Assembly: GCF_009695635.1 (NCBI RefSeq)
Contig: NZ_VUNN01000018.1
Coordinates: forward strand, 1 to 46,967
Direction of reading: 5' to 3'
Source: Bullifex porci
GTDB lineage: Bacteria > Spirochaetota > Spirochaetia > Sphaerochaetales > Sphaerochaetaceae
DNA length: 46,967 nucleotides
Both the position numbers and the translations under genes were made by a program. Positions 16,080 to 24,205 of this stretch are shown one piece after another. The notes beneath the pieces are model-generated. The model saw only the letters and a program-made list of their open reading frames with translations. It was not told where the DNA came from and ran no database searches. Within the stretch, counting starts at the first letter, position 1. Each line of letters opens with the position of its first letter.

Positions 16080-17880
16080 TTTGACTCCTTGTTTTAATAT
16101 ACATCATCAAAAGAGCAACATCTGAAACTCTTACACCACTAATTCTCATTGCTTGGCCCACATTAGTTGGCTTTATTAGCTTAAACTTCTCTCTAGATTC
16201 ACTTGATAGCCCATCGATTGCGTCGTAGTTTATATCCTCTGGAATTAATATCTTCTCACTTCTATCAAACTTAGAGGCTTCAGTTTCCTGTCTCTTAAGG
16301 TAGCCAGCATATTTGATATCAAGCTCAACTTCTCTCTTTACAGATAGAGAGAAATCCTTGATTTTATCAACTCTACTCTCAAGATATGCCATATCTACTT
16401 CAGGCTCCTTGAGTAGATCAAGTCCATTTTTACCTCGTTCCTTATATGACTTAATCACGCTCTTAAGCATATCCATCTTTTGAATTTTATCATTTAGTCG
16501 CTCTAAGCGCTCAAGGGAAGCAGAATGCTTTTCATAAGCAAGCCTTGTTAATCTTAAATCTGCATTATCGTGTCTTAATGAAAGACGATACTCGGCACGA
16601 GATGTAAACATTCTATATGGCTCTTTAGTTCCCTTAGTGACAAGATCATCAATTAGGACACCAATGTAAGCCTCAGTTCTCTTTAATACTAATGGCTCCT
16701 CACCTCTAAGCTTTAATGCTGCATTAATACCTGCCATTAAGCCTTGAGCTGCAGCCTCCTCATAACCAGAGGTACCATTTGTTTGTCCAGCTACAAATAG
16801 GTTTTCAAGAAGCTTTGATTCAAGAGATGGATAAAGTCCTGTTGGATCAAGATAATCATATTCAACTGCATATGCAGGGCGCATAATCTCACAGTGTCTT
16901 AAGCCAGGGAGAGTTCTAATAAATTTGTGCTGAACCTCCTCAGGAAGAGATGAGGAAAGACCATTTAAATACATCTCCTCAGTTCCATTTCCCTCTGGCT
17001 CAACAAAGATTTGGTGTCTTTCTCTCTCTGGAAATCTTACAACCTTATCCTCAATTGAAGGACAATATCTAGGACCCTTTCCTACAATCTTTCCACCATA
17101 AAGAGGAGAGCGGTGAATATTATCTCTAATAATCTTATGTGTCTCATCATTAGTCCAGGTTACATAGCATGGTAGCTGAGCTCTAATTATCTCTTCATTC
17201 TCAAAGGAAAATGGAATTATCTCCTCATCACCATCTTGAATCTCAAGCTCATCAAAATCTAGTGAGGATTTTCTGACTCTTGCAGGAGTACCTGTCTTCA
17301 TTCTACCAACAGTAAAGCCTAGCCTTCTAAGGTTGTCTCCAAGACCAATAGCTGCCATCTCACCAAGACGTCCACATGGAGCATCATACTCACCTATGAA
17401 GATTCTACCATTCATGAAGGTACCAGTTGTGAGTACAACTGCCTTAGCTGAGATATTCCACCCTCTCTCAGTTACTACACCAATACATTTACCATTTTCT
17501 ATGAGTAAATTAGTAACTGTATCCATGAAAAGTGATAGATGAGGTGTCTTCTCAAGGGTCTCCTTAGCTAAGCGTGAATATGAAAATTTATCTGCCTGGG
17601 CACGTGGTGCCTGTACTGCAGGTCCTCTTCTTTTATTTAATATCCTAAATTGGATGAAGGTATCATCGATTAAATGACCCATTACACCACCTAGTGCATC
17701 TATTTCTCTAACAAGATTACCCTTAGCTAAGCCTCCAATTGCAGGGTTACAGGATAGTCTTCCGATAGCATCTAGTGATTGAGTAATCATCAAAGTATCA
17801 AAGCCCTGACGAGCAGCTGCACTTGCAGCCTCTATTCCAGCGTGTCCACCGCCAATAACAATTATATCGTAATCTCTCAT
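16063..17880 (-). CDS. mnmG: tRNA U34 carboxymethylaminomethyl synthesis protein MnmG
   Basis: FAD-dependent partner of MnmE that installs the cmnm5 (or nm5) group on wobble U34 of certain tRNAs. The 605 residues start with the FAD dinucleotide fold VIGGGHAGIEAA, followed by the family signature RLSCNPAIGGLAKGNLVREID. GPRYCPSIEDKVVRF and the AGQTNGTSGYEEAAAQGL block near 370 are also diagnostic, and the C-terminal helical domain is present. It starts 1 bp after the mnmE stop, so the two subunits are made together. Length is normal. Confidence 0.97.
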   Translation of the reverse strand: MRDYDIIVIGGGHAGIEAASAAARQGFDTLMITQSLDAIGRLSCNPAIGGLAKGNLVREIDALGGVMGHLIDDTFIQFRILNKRRGPAVQAPRAQADKFSYSRLAKETLEKTPHLSLFMDTVTNLLIENGKCIGVVTERGWNISAKAVVLTTGTFMNGRIFIGEYDAPCGRLGEMAAIGLGDNLRRLGFTVGRMKTGTPARVRKSSLDFDELEIQDGDEEIIPFSFENEEIIRAQLPCYVTWTNDETHKIIRDNIHRSPLYGGKIVGKGPRYCPSIEDKVVRFPERERHQIFVEPEGNGTEEMYLNGLSSSLPEEVQHKFIRTLPGLRHCEIMRPAYAVEYDYLDPTGLYPSLESKLLENLFVAGQTNGTSGYEEAAAQGLMAGINAALKLRGEEPLVLKRTEAYIGVLIDDLVTKGTKEPYRMFTSRAEYRLSLRHDNADLRLTRLAYEKHSASLERLERLNDKIQKMDMLKSVIKSYKERGKNGLDLLKEPEVDMAYLESRVDKIKDFSLSVKREVELDIKYAGYLKRQETEASKFDRSEKILIPEDINYDAIDGLSSESREKFKLIKPTNVGQAMRISGVRVSDVALLMMYIKTRSQNGFTT

Positions 17881-17881
17881 A

Positions 17882-19198
17882 TTATTTTCCTAAGCAGAAT
17901 TTTGAAAAGAGTGTATCAAGGATTTCCTCGTTAGTAACCTCTCCTGTGATTTCACCTAAAATAGAGAGAGCACTTTGGAAAAATAGTGCCATGATATCTA
18001 CACTCTCATTCTCATTACTAAGTATAAAGCGAAGCATCTCAACTAGCTTTACTAATAAATCTCTCTGTCTCTCACTATCGATTGAAATAGCACCGCTTTC
18101 TGAATTATCGCAGCCGTTTAAAAGCTCCTCATGAATTCTCTCGATAAGAGCCCCAATACCCTCTCCACTTAAAGTAGATATAGCTAAGCCATCTCTCTTT
18201 TCAAGATCATTTTTAGACTTAACTACTATAGTCTTAGTCTTCCAGGTAATGTGCTCCTCTTCTCCTGGAGATATTAAAAGTATTACTAAATCTGATTCAT
18301 CGATAAGTCTTTCGCTTCTTTTAATACCCTCACTCTCAATTACATCATCGCTATCTCTTAAGCCCGCAGTATCAAAAAGCCTTACAGGGATATCCATTAT
18401 AGTTGTATATGCTTCTATGTAATCACGAGTAGTACCAGCAATAGGAGAAACTATAGCTCTATCCTCTTTAGTTAACAAATTAAATAGAGAGCTCTTTCCA
18501 GCATTAGTAGAACCAGCTAAGACGATTTTAGCACCCTCTCTATATATCGTTCCTGCACTATAGGTTCTTATCATCTCCTCAAGAGCTTTAATAATATTAT
18601 TTATTTCCTCTCTAGGCATTACCCAATCTTCTAATATTTCATCCTCTGCATAGTCTAGCTGAACCTCTAAGGAGGCAAGCATCTCTACTAGAGAACTCTT
18701 AATCTTTAATAGTCTACTCTTAAGACCACCCTCTAAGCGCTCTAGAGCAGAAGCCTGCCCTCTAACGCTCTTTGAAGAAATTAACTCCTCAACTGCTTCA
18801 GCTTGAGTTAAATCTAAGCGCCCATGCATGAATGCTCTATATGTAAATTCACCCTTTTTAGCTTGCTTTATACCGATTGACTCTAAAAGTGAAAAAATTC
18901 TCTTAAGTCCAGTTAAGGAACCATGAGCATTAATCTCTATTGCTTCTTCTCCAGTGTATCCATGTCCCTCTCTATATACTGCAAGGACAACCTCATCTAC
19001 ACTATCTCCAGCTTGGTCAACTAAACAGCCATGAACTAAGGTATTACTCTTAGCCTTTATTAGCTTTTCCTTTCTAGAGAAAACATTTGCGATTAAATTA
19101 ATAACACCATCTCCACTAGTTCTTACAATTGCAATTGCCGATGGCGCATAAGGTGTTGCTAATGCATAAATTGGTTCATTTGTGGTATAAGCATCCAT
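17882..19198 (-). CDS. mnmE: tRNA modification GTPase MnmE
   Basis: GTPase partner of MnmG in wobble-uridine modification. The 438 residues show the N-terminal folate-binding domain (IYALATPYAPSAIAIVRTSG, GYTGEEAIEINAHG), a helical domain, and an inserted G domain: G1 AGSTNAGKSS near 224-233, G2 AGTTRD, G3 DTAGL. The C-terminal FCLGK retains the essential cysteine (usual FCIGK). The ATG at 19198 lies only 8 nt from a strong -10 box, with no Shine-Dalgarno, so the mRNA is probably leaderless. It heads the mnmE-mnmG-rsmG-ftsK block. Confidence 0.97.
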   Translation of the reverse strand: MDAYTTNEPIYALATPYAPSAIAIVRTSGDGVINLIANVFSRKEKLIKAKSNTLVHGCLVDQAGDSVDEVVLAVYREGHGYTGEEAIEINAHGSLTGLKRIFSLLESIGIKQAKKGEFTYRAFMHGRLDLTQAEAVEELISSKSVRGQASALERLEGGLKSRLLKIKSSLVEMLASLEVQLDYAEDEILEDWVMPREEINNIIKALEEMIRTYSAGTIYREGAKIVLAGSTNAGKSSLFNLLTKEDRAIVSPIAGTTRDYIEAYTTIMDIPVRLFDTAGLRDSDDVIESEGIKRSERLIDESDLVILLISPGEEEHITWKTKTIVVKSKNDLEKRDGLAISTLSGEGIGALIERIHEELLNGCDNSESGAISIDSERQRDLLVKLVEMLRFILSNENESVDIMALFFQSALSILGEITGEVTNEEILDTLFSKFCLGK

Positions 19199-19206
19199 AG
19201 CGTGTT

Positions 19207-19235
19207 ATTATAGCTTGTTGATACAATCTACACAA
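19207..19235 (-). promoter_or_regulatory. Promoter of mnmE (leaderless transcript predicted)
   Basis: On the minus strand, TTGTGT (19235-19230), a 17-nt spacer and a perfect TATAAT (19212-19207). Only 8 nt separate the -10 box from the mnmE ATG, so transcription should start at or within 1-2 nt of the start codon. Confidence 0.75.
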
Positions 19236-19253
19236 GAAAGGTAAGAGGACCAC

Positions 19254-20237
19254 ATGTTTGATATTGAAAGCCAAAAAGAAAGAAGCTTAATGAATAAAGC
19301 AATTAGAGATTTTTTTGATTCAAGAGATTATCTTGAGGTATTTACTCCAACACTCTCTCCAGATTTAATTCCTGAACCAACTATACAAAACTTTGAAACA
19401 AGATTTATCAATGAGTTTGAGGGCTCCTTAGATATGTATCTAATACCATCTCCTGAGGTATTTATGAAAAGATTACTAGCTAATGGCTTTCCTTCTCTCT
19501 ATCAAATCTCAAGCTGCTTTAGAAATAGTGAGCAGCTAGGATTAATTCATAATCCTGAGTTCTCGATGCTTGAGTACTACACTCTTGGCTTCAATGAAAT
19601 AGATTCTATAGCTTTAACAGAGGAGCTTTTAAGAGCAGTTAAGAGACCACAAACTCCTAGCTATGCACTTCCTCCTTTTATTACTATGAGTGTTTCAGAG
19701 GCTGTAAAAGCCTATTCAGGAGTAAATCTTGATGATAACCAAGAGTATGAGCGCCTCAAAGAGAGTGCTGAAAAGCTTGGTCTCTATGTCCCAAATGGAG
19801 AATCGTGGGATGATACATTTAATAGAATTTTTATTAATTTTGTAGAGCCTGCACTTCCTAAGGATAAGCCGGTAGTATTAACAGATTATCCATATCAAAT
19901 TGATTGTCTTGCAGAAAAATACCAGGATAAGCCATATAGACATCGCTGGGAAATGTATATCAATGGTACAGAGGTTGCTAACTGCTATAAGGAAGAGACC
20001 TCAAAGGAAGTAACAAAGACTTACTATGAAAAGGAATATGAAAAGCTTTGTCTTCAAAGAAAGGAGTCTGGTCTACCTATTCCTAAGATCGACCCCGCTT
20101 TTTATGAGCTAAATATCCCTTCTTCTAGTGGTGTTGCTATTGGTCTTGACAGACTCTTAATGTGCATAACAGGAAAAGCAGAAATAACACCTTTACTTTT
20201 ATTTCCTCTTTCTGATATGATACAAAACGGACTGTAA
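19254..20237 (+). CDS. epmA: EF-P--(R)-beta-lysine ligase
   Basis: A truncated class II lysyl-tRNA-synthetase paralogue (also GenX/PoxA/YjeA) that activates (R)-beta-lysine and attaches it to a lysine of EF-P. The 327 residues, close to the ~325 of E. coli EpmA, hold only the catalytic core without the tRNA anticodon-binding domain. Motif 2 is present as QISSCFRNSEQ with NPEFSMLEYY, and motif 3 as SGVAIGLDRLLM. The ATG has AGAGGA 6 nt upstream. It is followed after 44 bp by its substrate gene efp. The epmB gene for the beta-lysine-producing aminomutase lies 4 kb downstream, supporting the assignment over a tRNA role. Confidence 0.95.
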   Translation: MFDIESQKERSLMNKAIRDFFDSRDYLEVFTPTLSPDLIPEPTIQNFETRFINEFEGSLDMYLIPSPEVFMKRLLANGFPSLYQISSCFRNSEQLGLIHNPEFSMLEYYTLGFNEIDSIALTEELLRAVKRPQTPSYALPPFITMSVSEAVKAYSGVNLDDNQEYERLKESAEKLGLYVPNGESWDDTFNRIFINFVEPALPKDKPVVLTDYPYQIDCLAEKYQDKPYRHRWEMYINGTEVANCYKEETSKEVTKTYYEKEYEKLCLQRKESGLPIPKIDPAFYELNIPSSSGVAIGLDRLLMCITGKAEITPLLLFPLSDMIQNGL

Positions 20238-20281
20238 GTCAAAAAGTAATAAGTAAATAAACTAATATTTGAGGTATAATA

Positions 20282-20845
20282 ATGATTAAAGCAGGTCAGA
20301 TTGATAAGGGTACTGCACTTTTAATTAAGGGTCAGCCTTTTGTTTGTATCGATCGCGAATTCGTTAACCCAGGTAAGGGTTCTGCATTCGTTCGCTTAAA
20401 GCTTAAGAGCCCAAGCACAGGTCAGGTTCTCGCAGAGACAATGAAATCTCAGGATAACGCAGAGGACATCACAGTTGAGGATAAGGATCTCCAGTATCTC
20501 TACAACGATGGAACAAACTTCGCATTCATGAACGTTGAATCTTTTGATCAGATTGAAGTTCCAATGGCTTCATTCCCTGATTATGAGTACTTCATGAAGG
20601 AAGGTGAAACATATCGTGCAACCTTCTGGGAAGATCAGGTTCTTGATATCATCATCCCAGCAAAGATTGTATTCACAGTAGCTGAAGCAGAAGAAGCTGT
20701 TAAGGGTGATACAGTTCAGGGTGCTACAAAGTATGTAACAACTGAAACAGGACTCAAGGTAAGAGTACCTATCTTTATCAAACAGGGTGAAAAGATCCGC
20801 GTCAACACAGAGACTAAGGAATACCTTGAAAGGGTAAACAAGTAA
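20282..20845 (+). CDS. efp: Translation elongation factor P
   Basis: Relieves ribosome stalling at consecutive prolines. The 187 residues have the three-domain length of EF-P: a KOW-like domain I with the modified loop NPGKGSAFVR, where Lys32 is the expected beta-lysylation site, then two OB-fold domains ending VNTETKEYLERVNK. The loop PGKG matches the lysine type, not the arginine (rhamnosylated) type, in agreement with epmA/epmB nearby. TTTGAGG precedes the ATG. Codon use looks more biased than in neighbours, as expected for a highly expressed gene. A strong terminator follows. Confidence 0.97.
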   Translation: MIKAGQIDKGTALLIKGQPFVCIDREFVNPGKGSAFVRLKLKSPSTGQVLAETMKSQDNAEDITVEDKDLQYLYNDGTNFAFMNVESFDQIEVPMASFPDYEYFMKEGETYRATFWEDQVLDIIIPAKIVFTVAEAEEAVKGDTVQGATKYVTTETGLKVRVPIFIKQGEKIRVNTETKEYLERVNK

Positions 20846-20857
20846 GATACTTGATAC

Positions 20858-20885
20858 GGCGGCTCATAAGGCCGCCTTATTTTTT
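20858..20885 (+). terminator. Terminator after efp
   Basis: GGCGGC and GCCGCC pair around a 7-nt loop and are followed by TTATTTTTT. The DUF362 start codon lies only 5 nt past the T-run, so that gene needs read-through or its own promoter. Confidence 0.85.
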
Positions 20886-20890
20886 AAGCT

Positions 20891-21970
20891 ATGACAGAGA
20901 AAGACATATTCGTAACATATTCAACTAATATTGAGAAGGCCACTAGAGAGCTACTTGAAAAGCTAGATATTGAAAAAGAGATCCCTAATAAGGATGCTAA
21001 AATCGGTCTTAAGCCAAATCTTGTAATTGCAGCTACTCCAGAGTATGGAGCAACAACTCATACTGAGATTATTAGAGAGCTAATATCCTTTTTAAATGAT
21101 CATGGATATCACAATATAATAATTATTGAATCTGCATGGGTTGGTGATTCAACAGAGAGAGCCTTTAAGGTAAATAACTATAAGAGCTTTGGAGTTCCAC
21201 TTGTAGATGTAAAGAAGGATAGCTATGAAAAGGTAACTGTTAAGGGCCTTACAATGGAAATTTCAAAAACAGCCCTCAACCTCGATTACTTAATCTCACT
21301 TCCAGTTTTAAAGGGACACTGTCAAACATTAATGACATGTGCGCTTAAAAATCAAAAGGGACTTCTTTCAGACCGCTCAAAGAGACAATTCCATACTTGG
21401 GGACTTATGAAGCCTATTGCTGCACTAAATGCTGCTATTAAAGCAGATTTAATCCTAGTTGACTCAATTTGTGGGGATTTAGATTTTGAGGAGGGAGGAA
21501 ACCCAGTAGTTACTAATCGCCTATTACTTGCAAAGGACCCTGTACTACTCGATACCTATGCAGCTTCCCTACTTGGATATGACATTGCTGATATTGAGTA
21601 CATCCCACTTGCTCATAGCTTTGGAGTTGGAAGCACAGATATTTTAAATGCAAATATTGAAGTTCTTTCAAAGCCTGAAAATGTTTCTATGCCTCAACCA
21701 ACAGGAGCTTGCAGAAGTCTTGCAAAATATGCAGATGCTAATAATGCTTGCTCCGCATGTTATGCATCCTTGATGCATGCATTAAAGCGTCTTAAGGATG
21801 AAGGTATTATTAATCGTTTAGATAGTAAGGTCGCTATTGGTCAAGGGTGGAAGGGAAAAAGCACAGAGCTTGGCGTTGGAGCCTGCACCTCATGTGCTAA
21901 ATTCAATGTAAAGGGATGTCCTCCAACAGCTAAAGCTATTTATGATACACTTAGTGATTTACTTTTCTGA
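20891..21970 (+). CDS. DUF362 family protein (probable iron-sulfur protein)
   Basis: A 359-residue protein matching the DUF362 layout: IGLKPNLV near the N-terminus, the long middle region with LDYLISLPVLKGHCQTLMTCALKNQKG and KDPVLLDTYAASLLG, and two C-terminal cysteine groups, CSACYASL near 290 and CTSCAKFNVKGCPP near 335. The cysteine spacing suggests a cluster site, though not a standard ferredoxin pair. The function of this family is not established. No Shine-Dalgarno is visible and the ATG abuts the efp terminator. Its 3' end overlaps the convergent EamA gene by 12 bp inside an inverted repeat. Location between efp and epmB may be chance. Confidence 0.85.
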   Translation: MTEKDIFVTYSTNIEKATRELLEKLDIEKEIPNKDAKIGLKPNLVIAATPEYGATTHTEIIRELISFLNDHGYHNIIIIESAWVGDSTERAFKVNNYKSFGVPLVDVKKDSYEKVTVKGLTMEISKTALNLDYLISLPVLKGHCQTLMTCALKNQKGLLSDRSKRQFHTWGLMKPIAALNAAIKADLILVDSICGDLDFEEGGNPVVTNRLLLAKDPVLLDTYAASLLGYDIADIEYIPLAHSFGVGSTDILNANIEVLSKPENVSMPQPTGACRSLAKYADANNACSACYASLMHALKRLKDEGIINRLDSKVAIGQGWKGKSTELGVGACTSCAKFNVKGCPPTAKAIYDTLSDLLF

Positions 21971-21980
21971 AATCACTAAG
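21950..21980. terminator. Bidirectional terminator inside both convergent gene ends
   Basis: CTTAGTGATTT and AAATCACTAAG make an 11-bp perfect stem with a 9-nt loop. It overlaps the last codons of the DUF362 gene (plus) and the EamA gene (minus), so it is both coding and a likely two-way stop. The T-rich tracts are weak. Confidence 0.55.
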
Positions 21981-22828
21981 CCAATTATTACTAAAATTGT
22001 TCCTGCTATCATATAGATATTCATACCTTCATTTAAAAAGAAATATGAGAACACAACTGTGATAGCAGGTACAAGGTAAATATATACACCACTTACTAAG
22101 GCCCCTAAGCTTTTAATTGCAAAGTTCCATACTGCAAAGCAAATTGCAGAGGCTCCAAGGCCTAAATAAATAACATTGATTAATACATTTAAATCCTTAA
22201 AATTATTAGCGCTTACATCAAAGCCTAAAAGAAGAGATATCGGTAATAAAACTATTAAGCCATAGAAGAAGGTTCTTCGAGTTAGTGCTATTGTATCGAC
22301 ACTTTGCTTTCCAGCTCTTTTTATAAACACAGAGTAAATACCCCATAAAATAGCTCCAAGTAATGCTAAAATAAAGCCAGTTAGGTCAAAGGAAAAGCCA
22401 CCCTCACTATAGTTCATTAAAGCAATACCACCTATTGCGAGTATGAAGCCTAAAAAGAAATATATTGATAGCTTTTCATCACTTTCCTTTAATAATCTAA
22501 AGGTAATCGCAATAAAAAATGGTGCGGTAGAGACTATAAGGGAAACATTTCCAGCACTTGTATATTCAAGAGCATAGTTCTCAGCAAGGTAATATAGCGC
22601 AATACCAAAGACACCTGCAAAGAAGGCATTAGCTTCCCACTTAATTCCTTGAAATGGTAGTGTCTTAGGTCTCACGGCCCATAGGAGTAAATACCCTAAT
22701 ATAAATCTGATAACTAATATTTCTATTGGAGTAAATGTAGAAAGAACGACCTTCGTTGAAATAAAGGTCGTTCCCCAAATTACAGCACAAAGCAAAGCTG
22801 CCATGTGCCCTAAGGCTTTCTTATTCAC
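21959..22828 (-). CDS. EamA/DMT-family transporter
   Basis: A ten-helix drug/metabolite transporter of about 289 residues made of two EamA repeats. The repeat starts are visible as ALLCAVIWGTTFISTKVVL and LALLGAILWGIYSVFIKRA, and the repeats end with the usual hydrophobic helices (FLGFILAIGGIALMNY, MIAGTILVIIGLVISEK). Substrate is not predictable; relatives export amino acids or metabolites. I chose the GTG at 22828, which overlaps the MFS stop (GTGAATAA) and gives the usual short N-terminus; TTG at 22852 or ATG at 22804 are alternatives. It is co-transcribed with the MFS gene. Confidence 0.85.
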   Translation of the reverse strand: MNKKALGHMAALLCAVIWGTTFISTKVVLSTFTPIEILVIRFILGYLLLWAVRPKTLPFQGIKWEANAFFAGVFGIALYYLAENYALEYTSAGNVSLIVSTAPFFIAITFRLLKESDEKLSIYFFLGFILAIGGIALMNYSEGGFSFDLTGFILALLGAILWGIYSVFIKRAGKQSVDTIALTRRTFFYGLIVLLPISLLLGFDVSANNFKDLNVLINVIYLGLGASAICFAVWNFAIKSLGALVSGVYIYLVPAITVVFSYFFLNEGMNIYMIAGTILVIIGLVISEK

Positions 22829-24116
22829 CGTCTTCTGGCTCTCCACGGTCAACCTTACTCATAGTAAAGCATGCGATCGTCATAAAGATAGCTGCGTAGA
22901 TAAACAGACTTGGATAGCCAAATATATCTATACATGCACCTGAAAGTGGAGGTGAAATAATAGATGCTGCCTGTGAGAAGAAATAATACAAGCCAGTATA
23001 AATACCTACTGTTGAGAATGTAGACATCTGCCAAAGCATTGGGAATGAGTTAGTTACTATTGTTACCCAGAAAATACCAAAGCAGAATAGAAGTGCCCAG
23101 AAGGTAATAAGCTTAACTGTACCAGGTAAGCCCTTTAATAAAACTCCATGTAAGAATACTAAGATAAGAACTGTAACTAAGCAAATTAAGGCGCCTCTAA
23201 TAGTCTTTTTTCTTCCATGCTTATGAGCAAACTTTCCTGAAGGAATTGCGAAGATAGCATATGCAATACCAACCATACCAGCAGCAAGAGATGCTGTACC
23301 AGAGCTTGTTCCAAGTACCTCTACACTGTACTTTCCAACAAATGGAAGTACTCCCTGATATGCGATAAACCAACAAAGAAGACTGATAAGAATATAAAGT
23401 GCTGACTTATTCTTTTCTCCAAGAACTACCTTTAAGCTCTTTAAGATTGGTTCCTTCTTCTCTTCCTTCTGTTTGTCATCATTTCTAACCTTACTATTCT
23501 TTTCCTTAACAAAGATAAATAAGAGAACTACTGCAACAATTACAAATATAGAAGCTACAGGGAAAGCTAATACGTTATCAACACTGCCAAAGCCTGGAAG
23601 TGTAATCTTTACATTCATAAGTCTTGCAAGCAATATTGTTCCTAAAATAGTTGCAATACCACCCATTGTATTTATTACACCGTTAGCTTCACTTCTTAAG
23701 TCTCCTGGTACCATATCAGGCATCAAGGCAACAACAGGTCCTCTTACAGCCTGTTTAGCTAAATTGAGTACAAAAATTAATGCAATTAGAGCCCATAGTG
23801 ATGAAAGAGCTGCTATTGGAATAAGTCCAAAGGCAACAGCTGCTAATGGTAGCATTGTTATGATAAAAGGCATTCTTCTACCAATTATTGTATCAATTCT
23901 ATCGCTATAAGCTGAGAAGATAGGAATTAAGAAAATTGCAAGGACGTTATCTAATGTCATAATCGTACCGATTAATGAATTAGAAGTAATGTACTTTCCT
24001 AAAAAGATTGGAACATAGGTATCATATAGAGGATCCATTAGACCCATAGTAAAAAATCCAAGTCCAATTAAAAACGTAATTAAGTAGTAGCCTTTTAAGC
24101 TCTTTTTGTTGCTCAT
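22821..24116 (-). CDS. MFS transporter, sugar (GPH/SLC45-like) type
   Basis: A 431-residue protein with about twelve membrane segments. After the first helix (YYLITFLIGLGFFTMGLMDP) comes the motif FSAYSDRIDTIIGRRMPFII, matching the loop 2-3 D-R-x-G-R-R pattern of sucrose/glycoside carriers. A charged central loop (KEKNSKVRNDDKQKEEKKE) separates the two halves, and a second copy of the loop motif appears as GKFAHKHGRKKTIRGA. The substrate is uncertain. GGGGGG lies just before the ATG, and a TATAAT box sits 30 nt upstream. Confidence 0.87.
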   Translation of the reverse strand: MSNKKSLKGYYLITFLIGLGFFTMGLMDPLYDTYVPIFLGKYITSNSLIGTIMTLDNVLAIFLIPIFSAYSDRIDTIIGRRMPFIITMLPLAAVAFGLIPIAALSSLWALIALIFVLNLAKQAVRGPVVALMPDMVPGDLRSEANGVINTMGGIATILGTILLARLMNVKITLPGFGSVDNVLAFPVASIFVIVAVVLLFIFVKEKNSKVRNDDKQKEEKKEPILKSLKVVLGEKNKSALYILISLLCWFIAYQGVLPFVGKYSVEVLGTSSGTASLAAGMVGIAYAIFAIPSGKFAHKHGRKKTIRGALICLVTVLILVFLHGVLLKGLPGTVKLITFWALLFCFGIFWVTIVTNSFPMLWQMSTFSTVGIYTGLYYFFSQAASIISPPLSGACIDIFGYPSLFIYAAIFMTIACFTMSKVDRGEPEDGE

Positions 24117-24145
24117 ATAGCCCCCTAGGAAACAACATAAAAGCT

Positions 24146-24151
24146 ATTATA
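24146..24151 (-). promoter_or_regulatory. -10 box for the MFS-EamA operon
   Basis: TATAAT on the minus strand, 29 nt before the MFS ATG. The -35 region (ATGCAA at a 17-nt spacing) is poor. The 89-bp gap to epmB holds this and the divergent epmB promoter. Confidence 0.5.
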
Positions 24152-24168
24152 TCAGAAATAATATATAC

Positions 24169-24197
24169 TTGCATTGTTCTTGAAAAAAATTTACATT
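24169..24197 (+). promoter_or_regulatory. Promoter of epmB (leaderless transcript predicted)
   Basis: TTGCAT (24169-24174), 17-nt spacer, TACATT (24192-24197). The ATG follows after exactly 8 nt with no Shine-Dalgarno, the same layout as at mnmE. Confidence 0.55.
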
Positions 24198-24205
24198 CTT
24201 ATTCC

